The translations under genes were made by a program, and so were the position numbers. Positions 15,915-25,125 of a DNA stretch of 64,000 nucleotides are shown piece after piece; the first letter of the stretch is position 1; every line of letters begins with the position of its first letter. The DNA comes from Candidatus Dichloromethanomonas elyunquensis. GTDB lineage: Bacteria; Bacillota; Desulfitobacteriia; Desulfitobacteriales; Syntrophobotulaceae. The notes under the pieces are model-generated. The model was not told where the DNA came from and did no database searches. It saw only the letters and a list, made by a program, of their open reading frames with translations. The DNA is taken from contig LNDB01000010.1 in assembly GCA_001515265.1 (NCBI GenBank), positions 1 to 64,000 on the forward strand. The letters are read 5' to 3'.

Positions 15915-16583
15915 GTGATAGAAGCAAAAGGCGTAGCCTTACGGTACCCGGACCAAACTTTGGCGTTAAAAAATATCGACTTGGAAATTCAGCCGGGCGA
16001 GCTGATTTTTATCACAGGCCCGAGCGGTTCTGGAAAAACCAGTCTGTTAAAACTATTCTTGGGGATGGAGTATCCTACTTCCGGTTACCTGGAAGTGATG
16101 GGGCAGTTAATGAATCCGACTCAGGCGAAAGCAATCCGGAAACTCAGAAGGAGAATTGGCCCGGTTTTTCAAGAGTTCAAATTATTTCCTGGAAGAACGG
16201 TTTTTGAAAATGTACTCTTAGGCCATCGCTTTTTACACATGCCCAAAACTGATTTAAAAGAGAACAGTATGAATGCCTTGGAAAAAGTAGGTTTAGCACA
16301 CAAGGCGTTTTCATTGGTGGAAAACCTGTCCTGGGGTGAGCATCAGCGGGTTGCCATTGCCAGGGCTGTGGCTAGGAAACCCCTCTTGATTTTAGCCGAT
16401 GAACCTACAGGGAATTTGGATAAAGAGAATGCGCTGAAGATTCTGAATTTATTAGCTTCTTTTAAGGATAATAAAACTTCTGTCATCATTACTACGCATG
16501 CGACCCATTTACTTGACTGTGAAAAATACGATAAATTAATTGCCATACATCATGGGGTTCTGCAGTTGGAAAGGATCGGGTAA
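15915..16583 (+). CDS. ftsE: FtsE-like ABC ATPase
   Basis: 222-residue cytoplasmic ATPase of the FtsE/LolD/MacB class. Walker A is GPSGSGKTS near residue 36, Walker B is LLILADEPT near 158, and the signature reads LSWGEHQR where LSGGE-QQR is usual. The GTG start has a GGAGGAAA site. With FtsX it should power a conformational signal to an extracellular cell-wall hydrolase or its activator during division or sporulation. 29 bp after the coiled-coil gene, 3 bp before ftsX. Confidence 0.88.
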   Translation: MIEAKGVALRYPDQTLALKNIDLEIQPGELIFITGPSGSGKTSLLKLFLGMEYPTSGYLEVMGQLMNPTQAKAIRKLRRRIGPVFQEFKLFPGRTVFENVLLGHRFLHMPKTDLKENSMNALEKVGLAHKAFSLVENLSWGEHQRVAIARAVARKPLLILADEPTGNLDKENALKILNLLASFKDNKTSVIITTHATHLLDCEKYDKLIAIHHGVLQLERIG

Positions 16584-16586
16584 TAT

Positions 16587-17477
16587 ATGATGAAGAATTA
16601 TAGGGCGAATGCAGCCTATTTTATAAAAGAAGCTGTGACCATCTTTCGGTTCAATTTGTTTTCCAATATTCTATCCTTGTTCAGTATCGCACTTATTTTC
16701 TTCATCTTCGCCATGATGTTTTCCGGCTGGCAGATAAGCAACCATGCTGCGGAAGCGCTTCAAGGAGAAGCAGAAATCAATGTCTATTATAATCAAAATA
16801 TCGGAACACAAGGGATATTCCAATTGTCGGAGAAAATAAAAGGCATTAATGGGATCAAGAAAGTACGTTTGGTTGATGAAAAAGAAGCGTATAGCAGAAT
16901 GGAAAAGATTCTGGGAGAAGAATCGAGTGTCCTGAAAATATTTGATGAAAATCCTTTTAACCCTTATCTGGAGATAAAGATTGATTTGGAACAAACCGAT
17001 CTGGTGCTGAACGGATTGAAGGTCCTGCCGGGAATCGAACACGTCCGGAACAACAAGGAAGTATTGGATCGTGTACACAGTATTGCCGGAACCATCAGAA
17101 TTTTTGGCAGTCTGGTTTTGTTCGCAGTGGGGTTATCTACTTTGGTGATTGTTTCGCATATGCTCAGACAAGGAATTGAACATAACAGAGAACAAATTAA
17201 TACCCTGAGATTACTGGGGGCATCGGAAGTATTTATCGGTATTCCATATTTATTGGAAGGTCTACTGTTGACTATGGGGGGAGGAATACTTTCGGGTTTG
17301 GCATCTGAATGGGTTGTCAGAAAGATGACAGTTCAATTGGCATCGGTTCTTCCTTTTATGCCTTTTCCCCAGGCAGGAGTTCTTTGCCAGCAAATATTAT
17401 TTGCGTTAAGTGCACTCAGCATTTTTTTGGGAATAGCAGGAAGTATGCTGGCGCTGTCTTCAGCGAAACCCGATTAA
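16587..17477 (+). CDS. ftsX: FtsX-like permease
   Basis: 296 residues with the FtsX plan: a short cytoplasmic start (NYRANAAYFIKEAVTIFRFN), TM1 at about 27-48, an extracellular loop (about 50-170) with the YYNQNIGTQGIFQLSEKIKGINGIKKVRLVDEKEAY pattern common to FtsX, then three TM segments at about 172-195, 220-245 and 268-290. It does not transport; it relays ATP hydrolysis by FtsE to a partner outside the membrane, here probably the coiled-coil protein two genes upstream. Confidence 0.88.
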   Translation: MMKNYRANAAYFIKEAVTIFRFNLFSNILSLFSIALIFFIFAMMFSGWQISNHAAEALQGEAEINVYYNQNIGTQGIFQLSEKIKGINGIKKVRLVDEKEAYSRMEKILGEESSVLKIFDENPFNPYLEIKIDLEQTDLVLNGLKVLPGIEHVRNNKEVLDRVHSIAGTIRIFGSLVLFAVGLSTLVIVSHMLRQGIEHNREQINTLRLLGASEVFIGIPYLLEGLLLTMGGGILSGLASEWVVRKMTVQLASVLPFMPFPQAGVLCQQILFALSALSIFLGIAGSMLALSSAKPD

Positions 17478-17503
17478 TCTCCTTTGTTAATCATTTTTTG
17501 GGG

Positions 17504-18148
17504 CTATTCTGTTTTGACTTGTTGTATTTTTTTCCGGCTTAAGAGGTAACTTGCTAACCAGAAGACAACAATAGCGATACTTCCAAGAAAGAGCCAATAC
17601 TTAGTCTGGTTGGCTATTCCCGAAAACACAAGAGCGGTTCCTATATAGTAAGGTATAATAGATACTGCAGCAGTCCAAAGGTAAGGCCATATTTTGATGG
17701 ATGGGATGACTCCGGCCGCATAATTTACAGCGAATGCCGGAATAGGCAATAGACGGGAGATAAAAAGACCCGCTGTCCCTTTTTCCTCCACCCAGTCGTT
17801 AATTGTAGAAAATCGTTCCGGCGCAATTATTTTTTTTACAAAAAAGAGCCCGTAATGCCTGGCAATGAAGAAAGTTGCCAGGCTGCTGATATTTGATCCC
17901 AGCCAGGCTAGGAGTATTCCCCAATAGATGCCGTAAATCTTTAAAAACATCAACAGAATTCCTTCCGAGGGAATAGGTGTCATGCAAACAAAAGCGATGA
18001 CCAATATTGCAATTATGGCTCCGGGCCATCCGAGACCGGATATCACCGAAGAGATTGCATTTTTTCGATCAAGGTAAAAAAATACAGCTACCAAAAGGAT
18101 AAAGACGGGAATTAAAAATGCCGCCGGCCAATTTTTATTCTTTTTCAT
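17504..18148 (-). CDS. TVP38/TMEM64 (DedA-superfamily) membrane protein
   Basis: 214 residues with about six hydrophobic segments. The TVP38/TMEM64 core is visible around CMTPIPSEGILLMFLKIYGIYWGILLAWLG and SRLLPIPAFAVNYAAGV. Members of this wider DedA superfamily are linked to lipid scrambling and membrane homeostasis; the substrate here is unknown. The gene is convergent with ftsX (26 bp apart) and lies just downstream of the glycolipid glycosyltransferase gene on the same strand, which may hint at a lipid-related pair. Confidence 0.83.
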   Translation of the reverse strand: MKKNKNWPAAFLIPVFILLVAVFFYLDRKNAISSVISGLGWPGAIIAILVIAFVCMTPIPSEGILLMFLKIYGIYWGILLAWLGSNISSLATFFIARHYGLFFVKKIIAPERFSTINDWVEEKGTAGLFISRLLPIPAFAVNYAAGVIPSIKIWPYLWTAAVSIIPYYIGTALVFSGIANQTKYWLFLGSIAIVVFWLASYLLSRKKIQQVKTE

Positions 18149-18180
18149 AAATACTCCTAATTATAAGATTATTAATCCTT

Positions 18181-19308
18181 TTAAGTATAGGCCAGATTCA
18201 AAATGGATCTGGCTGCACGTTCTGCTGAATTCCCGTTAGATGCTCTGGCTGCGGCACGGCTCATTGTGCTGAGGAGACCTTCGTTTTGAATCAGTTCAGT
18301 GACAATATCCATAAATTCCTGTTGTGTATTGGCAATTCTTCCTGCTCCAATTTTCTGGATAAAATGGGCGTTATTTTCTTCCTGGCCGGGAATCGGTTTA
18401 AAAATGATCATGGGAAGATGTTTGGTTAAGGCTTCAGAAACCGTTAAGCCGCCGGCTTTGGTAATGATAACATCAGATGCTGTCATAAGTTCATCGATAT
18501 TATTAACATAGTGGAAACGGACAATTGGATTCCGGGCTTCTTCTAAAACAGAATCTAAAGAACCGTACAATCGATTGTCTTTGCCGCAGACAAAAATCGC
18601 CTGGATATGAGCGTCAGCAGTTGCAATTAGTTCGCACATCCATTTGGCGTGCCCTAAAACGCCGTAAGCTCCCCCCATAATCAAAAAAGTAAGGCGGTCA
18701 GTCGCCAGTCCTAAACTTGTTAGTGTTTTTTTTCTGCTTAATAGGCGGTTAAACTTAGGACTCACAGGGATTCCGGTCACTTGGACAGACTGCGGGCGGA
18801 TACCCTTTTCTATTAGGCCGTCCCGTACCTGGATACAGCCGACAAGATATAAATCTACCCCGGGGTGTATCCATTGACAATGAACGGAATAATCGGTAAT
18901 CACCGTAACCAAGGGGATCCGAAGTTCGCCTACGGTCCTTGATTGAGCTAAAAGCCCTGAAATTGTCGGATAGGTACAAACAATCATATCCGGGTTCAAA
19001 CTATAAATGTAATCAATTAATCGTTTATGCCCTATATTATTCACAAGACGCTGAAAGAGGGAATCATAAGATAAATTTTGTGTCCCCTGATAGAAAGTGC
19101 CGTATAACTTAGGAACCCGTTTAATTATCTTAATGTAGGCGTTTTTAATAACTGAGTTTAAGGCTTTGTTATAGAGGCTCAAAAAATCTTCATGAATGAT
19201 TTGGGCCGTTGGTTCTGCATTCTTCAGTGCCTGGATTAGACCCTCAGCTGCTTTGACATGACCGTCTCCGAAGCTTGCTGAAAAAACCAGAATCCGTAAA
19301 GGCTTCAT
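18181..19308 (-). CDS. UgtP/MGDG-synthase-type glycosyltransferase
   Basis: 375 residues from the ATG at 19308, which has AGGAGG 9 nt upstream; the longer frame adds 15 residues without a site. The N-terminal MGDG-synthase domain begins RILVFSASFGDGHVKAAEGL, and the GT28-like C-terminal half carries the nucleotide-sugar site (ITKAGGLTVSEAL, PIPGQEENNA). Enzymes of this type add glucose or galactose to diacylglycerol, making glycolipids and lipoteichoic acid anchors at the cytoplasmic membrane face. Sugar and processivity cannot be read from sequence. Related proteins also include spore-associated and MurG-like members. Confidence 0.85.
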   Translation of the reverse strand: MKPLRILVFSASFGDGHVKAAEGLIQALKNAEPTAQIIHEDFLSLYNKALNSVIKNAYIKIIKRVPKLYGTFYQGTQNLSYDSLFQRLVNNIGHKRLIDYIYSLNPDMIVCTYPTISGLLAQSRTVGELRIPLVTVITDYSVHCQWIHPGVDLYLVGCIQVRDGLIEKGIRPQSVQVTGIPVSPKFNRLLSRKKTLTSLGLATDRLTFLIMGGAYGVLGHAKWMCELIATADAHIQAIFVCGKDNRLYGSLDSVLEEARNPIVRFHYVNNIDELMTASDVIITKAGGLTVSEALTKHLPMIIFKPIPGQEENNAHFIQKIGAGRIANTQQEFMDIVTELIQNEGLLSTMSRAAARASNGNSAERAARSILNLAYT

Positions 19309-19364
19309 GATGTCAAATCCTCCTGAAAAGAATTTAATATTAGTTTTCATCATCTTGTTAACAA

Positions 19365-19387
19365 TATACTTTTTTCAAAAAAGTATA
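19365..19387. repeat. Perfect 11-bp inverted repeat in divergent promoter region
   Basis: TATACTTTTTT and AAAAAAGTATA flank a single C, in the AT-rich 250-bp gap between the divergently transcribed glycosyltransferase and sensor kinase genes. It could be an operator, or a hairpin in a transcript. A second short inverted repeat, ATTTCTT-CTC-AAGAAAT, lies near 19448-19464, and CATTAAT occurs twice near 19500-19512. Confidence 0.5.
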
Positions 19388-19561
19388 GTTTAGAAAAGAA
19401 TCCTTTAATTTCCTTAAATAAAAATCCCGTTTATTTTATTACACGAAATTTCTTCTCAAGAAATACGATAAATTGTTTATAATTTATTTATTAATCATTA
19501 ATAAAACATTAATGTTTTTCCATTATGATTGTACATGAATGCGGAAAGCTGGTGAGCCGTT

Positions 19562-21001
19562 TTGTCGATTAAAAAGAAGCTGACGATATCCAATATAGTC
19601 ATGATTTTAATACCAGTCGTGTTCTTTCTGATTCTTTACCAAATATCTACTGCCATTCTTAATACATATAAACAGGGGCCTCCCAAAGAATTGCATAGTG
19701 TCAGCGTTTTAATGGATATGGCAGGTTCTGTGGACAAAACGGACGATGCAGTGAAACTCTGTATGAAATTAGAAGGTGAAGGGGATTCCATAAAACTAAC
19801 GAGAGATGATCAGGTAATTTTCCTTACTAAAGACTTCCAGTCAAGACAGAGTAGGTCTCAGGGTAATGATGTCAAGAACCTAGAAAACGTCAAACAAGTG
19901 ATATTTTCTGATGAAAACGGTTCGGAAATCATTTCTCAAGATGTAAGGGAAAATCATTTCATTTCGCTTCATCTTATCAGCAATAATCCAGCTGCCGCTG
20001 AATTCAGCCGAAAGGATTTCGAAGCTGAAGCCGAGTTATTTCGCACGCTGCTCATCAGCATATTCCTTTTGACCGTCATTATCATTGCAATTACCAATGG
20101 CATGCTAACAACATTTATTTCCAGGAGTATCTTAACGCCATTGGGAATTTTGCACGAAGGCACCAACCAAATCAAACAAGGAAATTTGGATCATAGGGTA
20201 ATGTACGATAGGAAAGACGAGTTTGGAACAGTATGTTCAGATTTTGAAGAGATGCGCAGGAGATTAAAAGAATCTGTCCAGGAACAGCAGAAATATGAAG
20301 AAAGCAGAAAAGAACTGATTGCAGGAATCTCACACGACTTGGGAACACCTTTGACACTCATCAAGGGGTATGTCTCAGGAATCCTGGACGGAGTAGCCAA
20401 TACTCCCGAAAAAACCGAGACATATCTAAGGACGATTAGCAATACCGCGGATAGCATGCGTAGAATGGTGGATAATTTGTTCCTGTTTTCCAAGCTGGAT
20501 ATCAATAGTATTCCCTTTTATTTTGATCAAGTGGATCTCATTGAATTTCTGAAAAATTATTGGCAGGAAGTCAGAAACGATTTACATAAAAAAGAAATGC
20601 ATTTGATTTTTACTGCCGAATGCAGGCAAGCGATGGTAATGCTGGATGTAATGCAGTTTGAGCGTGTGGTTTTTAATATTCTGGATAACAGTGTCAAATA
20701 TAAAAAGGCCGGTTTAGGCGTGATTGCAATTTCCGTCAGAGAGAAAGAGGACAGTTTTTGGATTTCTTTTCAGGATAACGGACGCGGGGTGGCGCAAGAG
20801 GACGCAGATAAAATTTTTGATATCTTTTATAGAACGGATAAAGTAAGAAGCGAAACGGGAAAAGGGAGCGGATTAGGCTTAGCCATTGTGAATCAAATTG
20901 TCAACTTTCACAAAGGGAAGGTCTGGGCCAATTCAGAACTTGGTACGGGGCTCAAAATTGTGATTTCTCTACCAAAAGCGGAGAGGATCAAAACAGTATG
21001 A
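19562..21001 (+). CDS. Sensor histidine kinase for the MacAB-type efflux operon
   Basis: 479 residues. TM1 is at about 12-32, an extracellular sensing region at about 35-160, and TM2 at about 163-185. A HAMP linker follows, then HisKA with the phospho-acceptor His in AGISHDLGTP near residue 257, and HATPase_c with the N box (NILDNSVKY), FQDNGRGV and GKGSGLGLAIV. TTG start, about 7 nt after GGTGAG. The gene overlaps its response regulator by 4 bp (ATGA), with kinase first. Probably senses an envelope stress or an antimicrobial exported by the genes downstream; inferred from position. Confidence 0.9.
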   Translation: MSIKKKLTISNIVMILIPVVFFLILYQISTAILNTYKQGPPKELHSVSVLMDMAGSVDKTDDAVKLCMKLEGEGDSIKLTRDDQVIFLTKDFQSRQSRSQGNDVKNLENVKQVIFSDENGSEIISQDVRENHFISLHLISNNPAAAEFSRKDFEAEAELFRTLLISIFLLTVIIIAITNGMLTTFISRSILTPLGILHEGTNQIKQGNLDHRVMYDRKDEFGTVCSDFEEMRRRLKESVQEQQKYEESRKELIAGISHDLGTPLTLIKGYVSGILDGVANTPEKTETYLRTISNTADSMRRMVDNLFLFSKLDINSIPFYFDQVDLIEFLKNYWQEVRNDLHKKEMHLIFTAECRQAMVMLDVMQFERVVFNILDNSVKYKKAGLGVIAISVREKEDSFWISFQDNGRGVAQEDADKIFDIFYRTDKVRSETGKGSGLGLAIVNQIVNFHKGKVWANSELGTGLKIVISLPKAERIKTV

Positions 21002-21687
21002 AAAAAATATTAATTGTAGAAGACGACAAAAAAATAGCGGAATTGGAGAGGGATTACCTTGAGGCCAATAACTACGAAGTGGATATTGCCCTTACAGGAG
21101 ATGACGGATTGAGAATGGCCTTGCAGAACGATTATAGCCTCGTTATTTTGGACATCATGCTTCCGTTTACAGATGGCTTCAAAGTGTGTCAGCAAATTAA
21201 TCTAAAGAAAGATATTCCTATCCTTCTCGTATCCGCAAAAAGTGAGAACATCGACAAAATCAAAGGACTTGGTCTCGGGGCAGCTGATTACATCGTCAAA
21301 CCGTTTGAGCCCTCGGAACTGGTAGCCAGAGTCAACGCCCATATCAAAAGGTACGACAGGCTTATTTCTAACCACATCGATAAAAAAGAGGAAATCGTTA
21401 TTGGTCAGTTACGGATTGAAAAGAATTCGCGCAGGGTTTTTCTGGATAACGGAGAAATATCTTTGCCGAATAAAGAGTTTGATGTCCTCTTATTTTTGGC
21501 AGAGAACCCGAATATTGTTTTCAGCAAGGATAAGCTTTTCTATTCTATTTGGGGATTTGACTCTTACGGGGACCATTCCACAGTGGCGGTACATATCAAT
21601 CGGATCAGGGAAAAAATTGAGAGCGACACAGCAAATCCACAGTATATTGAAACCGTATGGGGAGCAGGATACAGATTCAAAGTCTGA
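20998..21687 (+). CDS. OmpR-family response regulator
   Basis: 229 residues: receiver (EDD near 8-10, phosphoacceptor Asp near 51 in VILDIMLP, Lys in YIVKPFEP near 101) and a C-terminal winged helix (FDVLLFLAENPNIVFSKDKLF...VAVHINRIREKIE...TVWGAGYRFKV). Paired with the overlapping kinase and followed 34 bp later by the efflux adaptor, so it most likely controls that operon. Confidence 0.92.
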   Translation: MKKILIVEDDKKIAELERDYLEANNYEVDIALTGDDGLRMALQNDYSLVILDIMLPFTDGFKVCQQINLKKDIPILLVSAKSENIDKIKGLGLGAADYIVKPFEPSELVARVNAHIKRYDRLISNHIDKKEEIVIGQLRIEKNSRRVFLDNGEISLPNKEFDVLLFLAENPNIVFSKDKLFYSIWGFDSYGDHSTVAVHINRIREKIESDTANPQYIETVWGAGYRFKV

Positions 21688-21721
21688 TAAATAGTACAAT
21701 TAAGGAAGCGGAGGAATTCTA

Positions 21722-23062
21722 GTGAAAGAAAAATTAATCGTAAATCTGCCGGGGATTTTCACAGGAAAATTAGGGAAAAAACCAAGTAAAAAAAGATTGG
21801 TCATCATTGCTATCGTCATCGTTTTTTTACTCGCTGCGGGATTGGCCGTAAAACATTTTGCGTTCCCGGCAAAAAAAGCGGTTGCAACAGTCGTGGAAAC
21901 GACCAATTTGAGAAAAGGAACTTTGATTAACAGCCTTTCGTCTTCCGGTACGATTTACAGTGCCAAAGTAGAGAATGTTTCTTCCAGTGTGGATTGTCCA
22001 ATTGATAAAATCTACGTGGATGTCGGAGATAAAGTAAAAAAAGGGGATTTAATGGCTTCTTTAGATATGACTACGGTATATACCAGTTTCGACAAGTCTG
22101 AAGCAGCTCTCAATGCAGCCAAAAGGGACTTGGATGCGAAAGAAAAAGATTATAATGTCAATGTGCTTCTTTACAAAGACGGCGGAGTAACCGAAAAAGA
22201 TCTGAACGCTTCACAAACGTCCTACGAAAATGCCCAAGAAACTTACCGGAATGCAGAAACTGCTTATAATGAGTACAAAAAAGAATTAACGGAAGGAAAT
22301 CTCGCAGCACCTATCGATGGAACAGTTACGGAAAAGAACGCCGAAATCGGTCTCAAACCACCGGAGGGTGTGGCCTTTGTGGTGGAAGATGTTGACGATT
22401 TGTATGTGACTACCAGAATCAAGGAATTTAATGTCGGAAGTGTTAAGGTCGGGCAAGATGTCTTGATCAGCACCAATGTAACCGGCAATAAGACTTATAA
22501 AGGAAAGGTCTCCTGGATTGCGCCCAAGGCTGCCGGATCTGCTTCTTCCTCCTCGTCCTCATCTTCATCTTCATCTTCATCTTCGTCCTCTTCTACCAAT
22601 GTTGAATTCGAAGTCAAAGTTAAAATTGATGAGAGAGACCCCCTCATGAAAATAGGGATGAACGCTTTTCTGCAGATTATTCTCCAATCTAAGGACAATG
22701 TCTTCTCTGTACCGTTTGATTCGGTAATAACCAAAAACCGTCAGAGTTCGATCTATGTATTGGACAGCAGCAACACGGTAGTGGAAATTCCAGTAACTGT
22801 CGGAATTGAAACAGCCACGAGCATAGAAGTTTCCGGCGATAAATTACAGGAAGGCATGAAAGTAATTTCCCGGCCAAGCAAAGTGACGGCGGGTCAAGTT
22901 ATTTCCCAGGATCAACTGAGTGGTTCAGGCAATGGAGCGAGATATTCCGGATCGACTGGAACCAATAGCGGCAATGGGTCGACTGGTGGGTCCGGCACCG
23001 GCGGAACCCGGTCAGGCGGAACTGCGACAGGAGGATCTGCCAACAGACAGGGTGGTGTATAA
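21722..23062 (+). CDS. HlyD/MacA-like membrane fusion (adaptor) protein
   Basis: 446 residues, GTG start after AGCGGAGG. An N-terminal TM anchor (about 25-47) is followed by a biotinyl-lipoyl-like hairpin (IDKIYVDVGDKVKKGDLMASLD), a coiled-coil hairpin (about 120-190), and beta-barrel domains (LAAPIDGTVTEKNAEIG, FVVEDVDDLYVTTRI). Residues about 275-291 are an uninterrupted run of 17 serines, and the last 50 residues are a Gly/Ser/Thr-rich low-complexity tail. In monoderm bacteria such adaptors work with MacB-like exporters of peptides or lipids. The stop overlaps the ATPase start. Confidence 0.88.
   Translation: MKEKLIVNLPGIFTGKLGKKPSKKRLVIIAIVIVFLLAAGLAVKHFAFPAKKAVATVVETTNLRKGTLINSLSSSGTIYSAKVENVSSSVDCPIDKIYVDVGDKVKKGDLMASLDMTTVYTSFDKSEAALNAAKRDLDAKEKDYNVNVLLYKDGGVTEKDLNASQTSYENAQETYRNAETAYNEYKKELTEGNLAAPIDGTVTEKNAEIGLKPPEGVAFVVEDVDDLYVTTRIKEFNVGSVKVGQDVLISTNVTGNKTYKGKVSWIAPKAAGSASSSSSSSSSSSSSSSSSTNVEFEVKVKIDERDPLMKIGMNAFLQIILQSKDNVFSVPFDSVITKNRQSSIYVLDSSNTVVEIPVTVGIETATSIEVSGDKLQEGMKVISRPSKVTAGQVISQDQLSGSGNGARYSGSTGTNSGNGSTGGSGTGGTRSGGTATGGSANRQGGV
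22544..22594 (+). repeat. TCN triplet tract coding for 17 serines
   Basis: Seventeen consecutive serine codons, including a TCT-TCA unit repeated several times, lie within the adaptor gene. Such a tract can change length by replication slippage in steps of 3 or 6 bp without breaking the frame. Confidence 0.95.
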
Positions 23063-23766
23063 TGATTGAAATCAGCAATGTGATCAAAAAATATTATGTC
23101 GGTATGCCCAATGAACTTACTGTTTTAAAAGATATTTGCCTTAGCATACCGGAAGGTCAATTTGTATCCGTTGTTGGCGCGTCAGGCTCCGGCAAAAGCA
23201 CGCTTATGAACATCATCGGGGCCTTGGACCGCCCGACCTCGGGAACTTATGTCCTGGACGGAGTTCCCCTTCAGGAAATGACCGAAAACCAGTTATCCGA
23301 GATTCGCAACAAAAAAATTGGCTTTGTTTTTCAAACCTTCAACCTTATACCCAGAACTACTGCTTTAAATAACGTTGAGCTGCCTCTGTTCTATATGGGG
23401 GCCGGCAAAGGGGAAAGAAGAAAAAAAGCTGAGAGACTGCTCGAACTTGTGGGGATGGGAGATCGAATGACTCATATGCCTAACGAGCTTTCGGGGGGAC
23501 AGAAACAAAGGGTAGCGATTGCCAGAGCGCTGGCGAATGACCCCGCCATTATCTTGGCCGATGAGCCTACAGGTGCCTTAGATACCCAAACAGGCAAACT
23601 GGTGATGGATATCTTTTTGCAGATTAACCGGGAAGAAAGAAAAACGATCGTACTGATCACCCATAATCCCGAATTGGCGGAACAAACAGAAAGAATAGTA
23701 ACCTTAAGCGACGGAAATATTGTCAGTGACCATATGAACAAGAAGATGGAGGGGGCAAGGGTATGA
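23062..23766 (+). CDS. MacB-type ABC transporter ATPase
   Basis: 234 residues. Walker A is GASGSGKST near residue 39, signature LSGGQKQRV near 145, Walker B IILADEPTGALD near 165, and the H-loop is in LITHNPE. It belongs to the LolD/MacB/FtsE class that drives mechanotransmission-type exporters. Start and stop overlap the adaptor and the permease, indicating a tightly coupled operon. Confidence 0.93.
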   Translation: MIEISNVIKKYYVGMPNELTVLKDICLSIPEGQFVSVVGASGSGKSTLMNIIGALDRPTSGTYVLDGVPLQEMTENQLSEIRNKKIGFVFQTFNLIPRTTALNNVELPLFYMGAGKGERRKKAERLLELVGMGDRMTHMPNELSGGQKQRVAIARALANDPAIILADEPTGALDTQTGKLVMDIFLQINREERKTIVLITHNPELAEQTERIVTLSDGNIVSDHMNKKMEGARV

Positions 23767-25106
23767 TCTGGGAAAACGTGCTCCTGGCGATTGCATCTTT
23801 AAGGGCCAATAAAATGAGGGCATTGCTCACCATGCTGGGAATTATTATCGGGATTACCTCCGTCATTGCCATTGTGACCATTGGCAACGCCATGACGGCT
23901 TCCGTCAATAACAACCTGTCCTCATTCGGGACCAATAATATTACGGTATTTATCCGGGAGAAGTCTCAAAACAATTTTAATATCGCCGGAGGCATACCTT
24001 TCCTGGGAGGTGTTGCCCGTCCTGCTGGAGGCGCGGGCGGAGGAGGAAGACAACCGGTTGTCAGAGGGAGCGGCAATACATCCAGGCCGGAAGATTCCGA
24101 CTTAATTTCCGATGAGATGATCAATCAATTGAAAGCCGAATTCCCCAATAATGTTGCGGGGGTTGCTCTGACCAATTCCGTAGGCAGCGCTACCGTCAAA
24201 GACGGTGAAAAATACGCCAATATCTCTGCTTCAGGAACCAATCCCGATTACTTGCTTTCCAACAATATGAACATACTGGAAGGCCGGTATCTCAATCAAA
24301 GTGATATGGATAATTACCGAAATGTTGCCGTGGTATCCGATAAATTGGTCAACAGCATTTTTCCGAGCGGAACCGACCCTATTTCCCAGCAAATCAAGGT
24401 CTATAAGACCAATACGATCGAAATTTATACGATTGTCGGTGTCTACAAGTACGAGGCATCTTCCGCGCAAGTTAGTACAGTTTCCGAAGAAGACGCTACA
24501 ACAAATCTGTATATTCCCATTACAACTTCCAAGTTAGGGGCAACTCAGAAAAATTACTCGCAAATTACAGTTGTGGCCAAAGGGGACAGCAGCAGCGTGG
24601 TAAGTTTTACAACTCAGATGCAGGCCTATTTTGACGATGTATATAGAACCAATACGGTTTGGGGAGCCCGGGTCAACAGTTTGGAGACACAATTAAACTC
24701 CATCATGGATGTGCTGAATTCCATTAAATTAGCAATCGCATTCATCGCAGGGATTTCTTTATTGGTAGGCGGTATCGGGGTTATGAATATTATGCTGGTA
24801 TCGGTCACGGAAAGAACCAGGGAAATAGGAACAAGAAAAGCCTTGGGCGCAAAAAATTTTCATATCCAGTTTCAATTTATTACTGAAGCTGCTATTATTT
24901 CCGGTATAGGGGGAATCATCGGCATTATCTTGGGAACTACGGTGGGGGCTATTGTCTCCGTGGTGTTAAAGGCACCAGTTACAGTTTCAATCCTGGTAAC
25001 CCTGGGCAGTGTCTTGTTCTCCATGGGCATTGGCGTATTCTTCGGGTATTACCCGGCGAATAAAGCCGCAAAACTGGATCCGATTGAAGCTTTGCGATAC
25101 GAATAA
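23763..25106 (+). CDS. MacB-like ABC permease
   Basis: 447 residues. TM1 is at about 20-42 (LTMLGIIIGITSVIAIVTIGN), a large extracellular MacB-PCD domain follows (about 50-310, with a Gly-rich insert GAGGGGR near 90), then three C-terminal FtsX-type TM segments (about 320-345 with GGIGVMNIMLVSVTERTREIG, 370-395, 405-430). With the ATPase and adaptor it should export an amphipathic compound (peptide, macrolide-like drug or lipid). The substrate is not known. Confidence 0.92.
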   Translation: MIWENVLLAIASLRANKMRALLTMLGIIIGITSVIAIVTIGNAMTASVNNNLSSFGTNNITVFIREKSQNNFNIAGGIPFLGGVARPAGGAGGGGRQPVVRGSGNTSRPEDSDLISDEMINQLKAEFPNNVAGVALTNSVGSATVKDGEKYANISASGTNPDYLLSNNMNILEGRYLNQSDMDNYRNVAVVSDKLVNSIFPSGTDPISQQIKVYKTNTIEIYTIVGVYKYEASSAQVSTVSEEDATTNLYIPITTSKLGATQKNYSQITVVAKGDSSSVVSFTTQMQAYFDDVYRTNTVWGARVNSLETQLNSIMDVLNSIKLAIAFIAGISLLVGGIGVMNIMLVSVTERTREIGTRKALGAKNFHIQFQFITEAAIISGIGGIIGIILGTTVGAIVSVVLKAPVTVSILVTLGSVLFSMGIGVFFGYYPANKAAKLDPIEALRYE

Positions 25107-25125
25107 AAAAAGGGGGTAAACGAAG

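Noticed and set aside
19500-19530. CATTAAT direct repeats as a two-component binding site
   Set aside because: Too AT-rich and short to separate from background; noted only in the inverted repeat entry.
22495-22734. Minus-strand acidic ORF rich in Asp-Glu opposite the serine tract
   Set aside because: It is only the antisense of the TCN repeat inside a well-supported gene.
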